A program made the translations under genes and the position numbers. From Escarpia spicata (Eukaryota > Annelida > Polychaeta > Sabellida > Siboglinidae): DNA of 64,000 bases. How positions within the stretch are numbered: the stretch's first letter is position 1; the number at the start of each line of letters is the position of its first letter. Under the pieces are notes generated by a model that worked only from the letters and a program-made list of their open reading frames with translations, did no database searches and had not been told where the DNA came from. The DNA is taken from contig OZ023213.1 in the NCBI GenBank assembly GCA_963995525.1, positions 35,591,093 through 35,655,092 on the forward strand, read 5' to 3'. This document shows positions 56,015 to 64,000 of the stretch, in pieces.

Positions 56015-56384
56015 GCAAGGCAATTGTAATGAAAAAGCGACTGTCGCTTCTCACCGTTCTACAGAATGTGGCTAGTGTAATGACTGGTTTGTGAGTGTAC
56101 TATGTGTGTGGCCAGTCATGGCACCGGGGTGTTTTCAGTGTATTTTGAGGGTCCAGGGGTCAGCTTGAGGGGTACGGGATGTATTTTCATGTCATGATAT
56201 TTTGCTATGTTTGCGAGGTGTGTTATCGCTACAGTGTGTGATATAAGTATGCTTGGGTTAGGCGATAGTTTATACCAGGTCAGGATTGACCAGTTCTCTT
56301 GACTACCTGTACATACTCTGAAGCTCAAGTCACGTTGGAATTTTAGTAAATATTTTAATTAGGAATTTTTTTCAGTACGCATTT
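56015..56384. other. Spacer after ballast-domain gene
   Basis: No gene recognised; presumed 3' flank of the ballast-domain gene up to the LINE-D end. Confidence 0.5.
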
Positions 56385-57454
56385 ATTTTCCCCGGCCCAA
56401 TAATAATAATACATTTATTCGTACTAAAATTGTACAATTCGACTAAATAAATGTATATAAGTGTACATAAAACAGTAAGCAATGAGCGCAGCTCGTCAAT
56501 TGCTAAAAAAGAAGAGCTACCCACATTATTTATATTATGTAATACATATTTTGCAAATGAGACTCTACATACTAGTTCATCATTCAGCCCCTCCTGGTAG
56601 TGGTCTTGAATCATACCATAAAACTGATTAGACTTCATTCGAAAGAATGTCATGGCATCAAGTTTGAATTTTGACATGATATAGTTAAAACTTTTAGACA
56701 TGTATGACCCACTACCTTGAAGGGCTAGATGAGAGAGCATTTTCAAACTGGAGTTATTGCATTTCAAGCAACTCTGTATACATCGTACCATTCGATTCAT
56801 AATTTGAATTTGAATCGGTAAACAGTCTGCTAAAAGTGGCACCATATTACAATGCGTGCAAACTGGTAGATTAAACAGTTTTCTGATACCTTTGCGCCAC
56901 GTAGTATAAAACATATCAAGATGTTTGTTTTGTAAGTTCCACAGACATACACCATAGAAAGATGTACAGTACGACATATATAATTGACGTTTTATGTTTA
57001 TATTACAAAACCCAAAATTAGCAGATAATGCATTTACACGCCATATAAAATCATGACACATATCTTTTACCATAGCCTGGTGAGCGTCAGGACCAATAAT
57101 GTGGCCTAAATGCCACCCTTTTTTACTATGTTTCACTTTTAAACCATCAAAGTAAAATGGGCAGTCGGTACCACTGCCATATTTAATAAGTTGACATTTT
57201 GCCGGGTTGAATTGTAAATCATATTCATATGCAAATTTTTTACATATATCACACATTTTGTTCAATGCATATATCGATGGAGCTAACAAAGATATATCAT
57301 CAGCATAGCCAAAAGCACCATAGTACTTATGACCAATCATACAGCCGAAACCAGACATGCAGAGTCTTGTTAACATTTCATCAATGTAGATAGAAAATAA
57401 AATGGGGGACAACACCCCACCCTGCTTCACACCATTGGTAGTGGAGAAATGCAA
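56372..57454 (-). pseudogene. LINE-D reverse transcriptase, C-terminal part
   Basis: 360-residue open frame starting in the region before RT motif B. The catalytic YADD is intact. The upstream part with motif A is in other frames with stops, so the protein cannot be complete. Confidence 0.88.
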
Positions 57455-57760
57455 TTACATGGAATTGTTCCATGATACATTTAAATGTTGATTAGTGTAG
57501 ATATAAAGTAAACATCTGATTAAAAGGGGATTCATTCCTCTTTCCATCAGTAAATTAAAAAGTTTAACATAATTTATTTATCGAATGCTTTAGTCGCATC
57601 TAGTAATAACACGTAAACATCCGATTTATTCTGCTGGAAATAGTTCACAGTCTCCATTAATGCAAATGTACATTTAGCTGTAGAGTTTGAGGTTTGAAAC
57701 CAAATTGTAGATCACTTGTTTTAAGAGCATCAGAACTTTTTATGTTTTGAAAAACGCACA
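56385..57760 (-). mobile_element. LINE-D, 5'-truncated non-LTR retrotransposon
   Basis: Minus-strand element with a 3' (ATT)n tail at about 56398. Its main frame (57454-56372) has RT motif B NGVKQGGVLSPILFSIYID and motif C GYADDISLLAPS, then a long C-terminal region with WHLGH and several Cys. Farther upstream, in broken frames, are LQFGFK, METVNYFQQN and the motif A relic LLLDATKAFDK followed by a stop. No endonuclease is seen. The clade is distinct from LINE-A and LINE-B and I do not assign it. Confidence 0.88.
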
Positions 57761-58674
57761 ATGACAATTTGAAACAAATTATCAAATATTTATTCAGTAA
57801 ACAACTTGTCACCTGAAGCATATACATTGTGAACAATGTAGTGGCATAAACAAACATTCACATACTCCTGTGATCTCAGGGGATAGAGATATTAAAAATA
57901 TACAGAGTTCTTACATTCTCCTTCTATGTAGAAGTTTGAGCAGACCAATTGATCTGAAATATGTGGATTCTACTTTTAGTGCAGATGGCCGAGAAATGCA
58001 CGAACCAAAATTAGATTCCCTATAATCAACAGGGGTCGATGGGTCGACACATACCAAATCGAACCGGCGTCGCCCGGTTACAAAATAAATGCCAAAGAAC
58101 CAACGCCTTTACCAAATGAACCAGCAGGACCGACATAAATTCACTGACTGATTTAAGTTGTTATGATAAATTGTACAACTCCTCCTTCATACATCGATAT
58201 TCTAGTGATATTATAAGATTATACACTTATACACGTTACTTTCTGTAGCTGGATACGATATATGTTTGCTATGTATGTATATTGGTGTACATTATCTCCC
58301 GTTGGTTGCATTCGATATAATTATTCTGAAAACGAGCCAAAATCTCGGTGATACCTAGTAGGCTCATTCGCATTCATTGTTTTGAATACAATTGAATTCA
58401 TGTGGAACCGTAAGATAACTGCTTGTTCCTTGTATACATGCTCTGAATACATAGAAAGAGTCGGCCTGCTGCTAGTGTGAGTCATATGTGACGTTGAGAT
58501 ACCACGTGAACGCCTAGGTAATTTTTTTTTTCCGCGGGAATCGCTACACAGGCAGGTTTAAAATCGAATTTTTGCTACAAATTTATTTTTTTAATGTTCT
58601 CGAATGTTACATACAATGTTCAACTTTGTGTACACATGGAAAACGGATTTTAGCTAATGCCTTGTTTTTATTTC
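57761..58674. other. Spacer, nothing recognised
   Basis: AT-rich single-copy sequence. No motif, repeat or finger remnant found by eye. Confidence 0.5.
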
Positions 58675-58842
58675 CTTTAACACCGATAAACAGTGCTCCA
58701 CAGATGTCACATTTGTAGGGTTTCTCCCCAGTTTGAGTTATGTAAATGTGTTAGTGTAAATTATCATATTGAGTGAAATGTGCACTACACACATCACAGT
58801 CGAAGGGTTTCTCACCAGTATGACTACCCACATGCACGTGTA
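58675..58842 (-). pseudogene. Zinc-finger pseudogene, 3' piece
   Basis: On the minus strand reads HVGSHTGEKPFDCDVCSAHF, a stop soon after, then [17 protein letters not shown]. This is the continuation of the finger array at 61167-61917, separated from it by the RTE element. Confidence 0.85.
58836..58842. repeat. Candidate target-site duplication (left)
   Basis: ACGTGTA here and ACATGTA at 61167-61173 flank the RTE element, one mismatch in seven. Removing one copy and the element restores normal finger spacing, which supports the call. Confidence 0.5.
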
Positions 58843-58971
58843 CCTTCTTCTTCTTCTTCCCTTGCTCCCTTGCGGGGTGGGGTCCACGTCACTTGGTAGC
58901 TCCTTCTTCTTTTCTTATCAGTTCTTTCCACCTCTCTCTCTCATCCGCAATGGCCGTCCATTCATGGCTGT

Positions 58972-59613
58972 TCACGCCAGCCCTCCCCAGGTCTCTTTTA
59001 TGCTGTCATTCCATCTCAGCCTTGGTCTTCCTCTCCTTCGTCTGCCACCCTCTTCTACTTTCCACGCTCTTTTCGCCAATCTGTCTTCACCCATTCTGTG
59101 TACATGTCCCGCCCATCTCATTCTGTTACCGGTTACTTTCCTCTTTATGTGTTTTTTCATTCCAATCTCCTCTCTCAATTCCTTCATCTTCCTTCTATCC
59201 TCTCGCGTTACTCTACACATTCTTCTGACCCAGTTGTTTTCTGCTATCTGTAGTTTCTCCTCCTGTCTTTCTGTCAGTGGCAGTGTTCCCAACCCATATA
59301 TAAAGACTGGTACAACGCAGGCTTCCAACACGTTTCCTTTCAGTTGTTTCTTCAGTTTTCTGTCCCACATAATGCCTTCTATCCTCTTCCATGCTGTTGC
59401 TCCTGCTTGCACACTCCTCTGTATTTCTTTACTACTCCTTCCATCCTCACACACTGTACCGCCCAGGTATACAAAGCTGTTCACTTGTTTAATGGTCTTT
59501 CCGTCAACAACTACATGCAGATCTACCTCCTGTTCACCTATCCACATTACTTCAGTCTCCTCCAGATTCATTCGGAGGCCGTGTTTTCTGAAGGTGTCAC
59601 TCCATTCTTGCAA
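58972..59613 (-). pseudogene. RTE C-terminal block
   Basis: 213-residue frame, EETEVMWIGEQ, VYLGGTV, RRMCRVTRED and the Arg-rich RRGRPRLRWNDS end typical of RTE proteins. Confidence 0.85.
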
Positions 59614-60344
59614 TGCTTTCTGTAGTTCCTTTTCTTATCAGCCATCACTGCTAGGTCGTCTGCATACAGTATCTTCTTAAGTTCTTCCTGCTCCGATATA
59701 TTTCCACTGATCAGGTCCATCACGATAATGAAAAGCAAGGGACTCAAGGCACTTTCCTGTCTGAGTCCTACTTCCACTCCAAATTGTTCCGATATTTCTC
59801 CCTCGACTCTCACTACCACTGTTGTCTCCTTGTACATTCCCTCCACCATTCTGGCTTCTGCTTCTCCAACCTCCATCCATCTCATGACTGCAAATGCGAG
59901 TTCTCTCGGCACGGTGTCAAATGCCTTTTCCAGATCTACAAAACCGAATGCTACATCCTTTTTAAATGTTCTCTTTTTCTCGATAATTTGTCTGATGGCA
60001 AACAATTCATCACCTGTTCCTCTCCCTTTCCTAAATCCAAGCTGATTCTCTCCGATTTTGCTCTCCACTGTAAGCCTCACCCTAGCATCTAGTATCCTTT
60101 CCAACAATTTCAGGGCTTTGCTCCGTAATGTGATGCCTCTGTTTCTCCCTGCGTCATGGATGTCCCCTTTCCCCTTCCATATCGGCACAATCACTCCTCT
60201 TCGCCACTCTGCTGGTATCTCTCCTGCTATGAAGCACACATTAAACAGCCTCGTCAGCCACCTGATTCCGACTGGTCTGTTTGCTTTCACCATTTTCATC
60301 TTCTTTACTGCTTTCTCCACCTCTTCTTCTGTTATTGTCCTCAC
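59568..60344 (-). pseudogene. RTE reverse transcriptase block
   Basis: 258-residue frame with motifs A, B (RQE instead of RQG) and C (YADD). It ends by a frameshift; the next block starts at 59613 in another frame. Confidence 0.88.
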
Positions 60345-61166
60345 CTCAAGCTCTCTCTCCTTACAGTATGAGGTATCTCTATCTCATATTCTTCCTCCGG
60401 ATTTAATAGTTTCTTGAAGTACCCCTCCCGAACATCCGGCACTTGTTTTGCTCCAGTAACCAGTGTCCCGTCGCTTCTCTTCATTGCTGATGCTCGTATA
60501 TTATATTTGCTGTATCTGTCCCTGTCCCTGGCATGTTTGAAGATCAGTTTTTTCCCTCCATCTTCTTCAATCCTATCACATAATTCCTGCTGTTTTTCAT
60601 CTCTTGCTTTAGCAACTGCCTTATTTGCTGCCTTCTTCTTCTCCTGCTACTTCTGCTTCAACCTTGTCTTTTCTTCATCACTCGCTTCTTCCAAACACTT
60701 CAGTGCCTCCTTTTTTCTCCTATTGCTTGTTCAACTTCCTGGTTCCACCACCACTGTTCTTTCGACATTGTGTGGGCTTTCCTTATGTTCGGGCGCATAT
60801 CTCCTCAGCTGTTTTAAAAAATCCTTCCTTAAGTGCTTTCCATTCTGATTCCACATCCTCCCGTAGTCCTTGGTGTAGCCTGAACTTCCGTTCTACTTCA
60901 GTTTTGTATTGGGCCATCACCTCTCCTTCAGATGTCCACCATTTGATTACCTGTCTTTGTTTCCCCTTCCCTGTTTGCCTCTTCCTATCCACATTTCATA
61001 AACGAATAGCTTATGTTGGCTCGTTATGTGCTCTCCTGTCAGAACTTTGCAGTCCCTAACCTTGTTCAACTGGCTGCTTCTAACAATCAGCAGATCTATC
61101 TCTGTTTTGTTGTTTCAACTACTGTATGTCATCTTGTGTGATTCACTCTTCTGAAAGAAGGAGTTT

Positions 61167-61917
61167 ACATGTAAGCTACCCTTCCGTGAAAACCGTTTTC
61201 CACAAGTATCACATTTATAGGGTTTCTCACCAGTATGATTACGCACATGCAACGTTAAGCTACCCGTCTGCGAAAACTGTTTTCCGAATGTATCACATTT
61301 GTAGGGTTTCTCACCAGTGTGACTGCGCAAGTGGACCTTTAAATAACCGCTTTGTAAAAACCGTTTTCCACAAGTATCATATTTATAGGTTTACTCACCA
61401 GTATGTATACGCACATGCACCTGTAAGTTACCAATCGTTTAAAACCTGTGCGCCACAGATGTTACATGTGTAGGGTTTCTCCCCGAGTGAATTCGTAGAT
61501 ATTTCAATATACTAGCCCTCTGTAAACTGTGCCACATAGGTCCAATTTGTAGGGTTTCTCCCCAGTGTGACTTCGTACATGTACCTTTAAATCAACGCTC
61601 TGTAAAAACCGTTTTCCGCAAACATCACATTTGAAGGGTTTCTCCTCAGTGTGACTACGCACGTATACTGTCAGGTTACTTCCATTTACAAACCGTTTTC
61701 CACAAGGGTCGCATTTGTGCAGTTTCTTCCCAGAGTGGATACGCACATTTGCCTTTAAATAAGTGCTACATCTAAACTTGGTTTCGCAGTAATCACATTT
61801 GAAGTTTTTTTTTACCAGTATGGATATGTATATGTACTGTCATATATTAAATCCCTTACCACAAGTGTCACATTTAAATAATTTCTCAGCAGAATGAATG
61901 TGCGTATTCGCATCCAT
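61167..61917 (-). pseudogene. Zinc-finger pseudogene, 5' piece (diverged paralogue)
   Basis: Begins MDANTHIHSAEKLFKCDTCG at 61917, clearly homologous to the array genes but much more diverged. Finger 1 is cut by a stop, finger 2 has CDYCETKF with HSGKK, finger 3 CDPCGKRFVNGSN with TVYV (first His lost), finger 4 [13 protein letters not shown], finger 5 YKLDLCG (first Cys lost). Shifted remnants follow, then [14 protein letters not shown] (second Cys lost) and [14 protein letters not shown], where the RTE element interrupts. Frames at 61746-61504 and 61330-61115 cover parts of it. Confidence 0.9.
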
Positions 61918-62040
61918 GTTCCAGATAGTATTGTTGGTAATTTACACTGTTTACTAAACGAATCACGAATCACATTTCTATGATTAATCTGTCGAGTAAC
62001 AAGCACGACTGCTAGTATAATAGATAACATTTTCTGTTCT
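61918..62040. other. Upstream region of zinc-finger pseudogene
   Basis: Retains sequence (GTTGGTAATTTACACTGTTT, then AACGAATCACGAATC) also found directly upstream of the array zinc-finger genes. Homology stops near 62030, where LINE-C begins. Confidence 0.7.
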
Positions 62041-62058
62041 GAACTGTGTAGAAACAAA

Positions 62059-63114
62059 ATGTGCGGCATTGTTTTAAGCGATGCTACAGACCATATGCCA
62101 ATTTTCGTCCTGTGTGACAACAGCACTTATGCGGTTATTAACGATGATCCAACATATAAATATAACAGTACGTTAGATGAGGACTCGTTAAACAAATTTA
62201 AGCACGATTTAAATTATACAAACTGGGACACTGTAATGAACGAGTCAAACCCTGATTTAGCATTCTCGCGCTTTATGCAAATACTAAATAATACTTATAA
62301 CGATGCCTGTCCTGTAAAAACTACAACGTATTCAGGAGAGACAAAAAAGAATGATAAACCTTGGTTATCACGCGGTCTAAAAAACGCTTGCATAAAGAAG
62401 AATAACATGTACTTAGCGTTTCTAAAAAATAGGACAGAATTAACAGAAATCCGCTACAAAAATAAGTTAACAAAATTATTACGTCTAGAAAAGAAAAAAT
62501 ATTACAGAAAAAACTAGACGATTGTAAGAGCAACTTGGAAAACTCTTAACAGCATAATAGGTAAAAGAAAATCTGATACCACATATTTGAACAAGTTTCA
62601 TGTTGGCGATAACATAGTAGTATTAGAAAATAAAGAAATAGCTAATCATTTTAACAATTTCATCGTCGATATAGGTACTAAATTATCCAACCTCATAGAA
62701 CCCTGCCCGGGAACAAAGCCAACCGACTATGTAAAACGTACTGTATCACAATCAATATATATGTCCCCCGTTACTGAGCAAGAAGTACTCGAAATTGTGT
62801 CTGGGTGCAAAAGTAAAACGTCATACGGACACGATGAAATCAGCATGAAAACAGTTAAGCATATAATAAAGCAAATTGTACAACCGCTAACCCACATTTT
62901 TAACAGATCTTTGATCAGCGGATCATTTCCAAATGATATGAAATTAGCAAAAGTCATTCCTATATTTAAGTCAGGAGATCGTTTTCAATTTTCTAATTAT
63001 AGACCTATATCTCTCTTATCCCAATTTTCTAAAATACTTGAAAAAATATTCAACAAAAGGCTAAGGTCTTTCATTGAAACACAACACATATGGGCAGTAT
63101 GGTTTCAGAAGTAA
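62059..63114 (+). pseudogene. LINE-C endonuclease end and RT N-terminal part
   Basis: Two frames (62059-62517 and 62587-63114) lie in the same phase and are divided only by stop codons, the first at 62515-62517. The second ends by a frameshift near the YGQYGF motif. Confidence 0.88.
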
Positions 63115-63751
63115 TCACTCAACTTCACTAGCTTTAACAGAATTTGTCGAAAAAATTACATCCGCAATGGATAAATGCCAAAGCACGATTGGGGTCTTTA
63201 TCGACCTAAAAAAAGCCTTTGACACTGTTGACCACAACATACTGCTAAGTAAATCGCAATGCTCCGTAATCAGGGGTCTGGCTCTGGCCTGGATAAAAAG
63301 CTACTTAACCAACCGTAGACAATATGTATGCTATAACAACAGTAACTCAGAACAAAAGGAAATCAAGTGTGGAGTCCCGCAAGGTTCAATCCTTGGCGCG
63401 TTATTATTTATTCTGTACATAAATGACATGTGTGAAGTCTCAAAATTGCTTGATATTATTTTGTTTGCTGATGATACAAACATTTTTTATTCCGCTAGTA
63501 ACACAGATGAAGTAAGCACTGTTATTAACAACGAACTAAAAAAACTAGACCTGTGGTTTCGAGCGAACAAATTATCACTTAATGTGAACAAAACACATTT
63601 TATAATGTTCAACAATAAAAAGCAACCTAGAACAGACGTGCATATAGTTTTGAATGGGAAAAACATTGAGCAGGTATCATATACTAAATACCTTGGAGTA
63701 ACCATTGACGAAAACGTAACATGGATAGAACACATAAAAATGGTTGAATAA
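63074..63751 (+). pseudogene. LINE-C reverse transcriptase catalytic part
   Basis: 225 residues with motifs A, B and C (FADD) intact. A TAA ends the frame, after which the same phase continues with KNIAVLYKTRHVLD to the window end. Confidence 0.88.
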
Positions 63752-64000
63752 AAAAACATAGCAGTTTTGTATAAAACTAGGCATGTTCTTGATTGTCAAG
63801 CGTTACACACATTATATAATTCACTTGTTGAACCACATATGTCATATTGCTGTGAGATCTGGGGAAATACTTATCAATCTAGACTCAGAAAACTATTTAT
63901 GTTACAGAAAAAAGCTATACGGATTATTTATAATCTTAATTACCATGATCATACATCTGTATTTTTCCATCTCTCAAACATGCTTAAATTTCATGATTTA

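Larger units (their letters stand above)
58843..61166 (-). mobile_element. RTE-clade LINE, 5'-truncated, inserted in zinc-finger pseudogene
   Basis: Minus strand with a (GAA)n 3' end at about 58845. The 5' end starts within the endonuclease ([16 protein letters not shown], then VRDCKVLTGEHITSQHKL). RT at 60344-59568: FVDLEKAFDTVPRE (motif A), GLRQESALSPLLF (motif B), ILYADDLAVMAD (motif C). C-terminal block 59613-58972 with VYLGGTV and GRPRLRWNDS, characteristic of RTE elements. Motif B has Glu where Gly is usual, and frameshifts separate the blocks, so it is dead. Low-complexity plus-strand frames over it are shadows. Confidence 0.9.
62040..64000 (+). mobile_element. LINE-C, jockey-superfamily, 5'-truncated, runs off window
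   Basis: Starts within the endonuclease end (ATDHMPIFVLCDN). Linker with KPWLSRGLKNACIKKNNMY. RT: KSKTSYGHDEIS, AKVIPIFKSGDRFQFSNYRP, motif A FIDLKKAFDTVDHN, motif B GVPQGSILGALLF, motif C LFADDTNIFYS, then KYLGVTIDE and the C-terminal NSLVEPHMSYCCEIWG. Broken by a TAG at 62515-62517, a frameshift near 63090 and a TAA at about 63749. It belongs to the same clade as LINE-A but is a different family; it supplies the segments LINE-A has lost. Confidence 0.9.

Noticed and set aside
56385..57760. LINE-D as a group II intron or retroviral polymerase
   Set aside because: The motif order and GVKQGGVLSP/GYADD form match non-LTR elements; no maturase, integrase or LTR is present.
58769..60848. Plus-strand Ser/Leu/Phe-rich frames that look like membrane proteins
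   Set aside because: Antisense shadows of the RTE element; the minus strand carries RT motifs.

Overview
The window is eukaryotic nuclear DNA from an animal. I infer this from Cys2-His2 zinc fingers joined by TGEKP linkers, a spliced gene for a P2X7 ballast-domain-like protein, several clades of LINE retrotransposon, and long CA, TA and C tracts. A marine invertebrate (mollusc, hemichordate or lancelet type) fits best, but the species cannot be fixed from the sequence. I see no prokaryotic genes, operons or CRISPR arrays.

Positions 1-52827 are a tandem array (megasatellite) of units of 10.9-12.5 kb, and the array continues past the left edge. Each full unit carries the same parts in order: a plus-strand, internally deleted jockey-superfamily LINE (LINE-A); a minisatellite of 27-bp palindromic units; a minus-strand jockey/CR1-type LINE (LINE-B); a minus-strand single-exon Cys2-His2 zinc-finger gene; a C tract; a 189-bp repeat pair; and the left half of a terminal-inverted-repeat (TIR) element. 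The last copy ends inside an intact version of that TIR element. This places the duplication breakpoint and shows the natural unit starts at 4765, 17133, 28007 and 40490. The five zinc-finger copies have open frames with 14, 12, 12, 9 plus a broken tenth, and 11 intact fingers. Fingers 1-5 are shared and all number changes fall in fingers 6 onward.

From 52828 to 56371 the sequence is single copy. It holds the rest of the TIR element (two head-to-tail bodies) and, at 54596-56014, a three-exon plus-strand gene for a P2X7 ballast-domain-like protein. Its exon 1 appears to need a frameshift, and a perfect CRE palindrome lies just upstream of the ATG.

From 56372 to 64000 there are transposon remains and an old zinc-finger paralogue. 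A minus-strand LINE of unassigned clade (LINE-D) lies at 56385-57760. A decayed zinc-finger pseudogene (58675-58842 plus 61167-61917) is split by an RTE-clade LINE, with a possible 7-bp target duplication. A plus-strand jockey-superfamily LINE (LINE-C, 62040-64000), related to LINE-A, runs off the right edge.

The likely history is this: an ancestral zinc-finger gene sat in a transposon-rich locus, LINE-A and LINE-B had already inserted and decayed, and a segment of about 12 kb was then amplified by unequal exchange. The passenger LINEs are dead, while the zinc-finger frame stays open in four of five copies.
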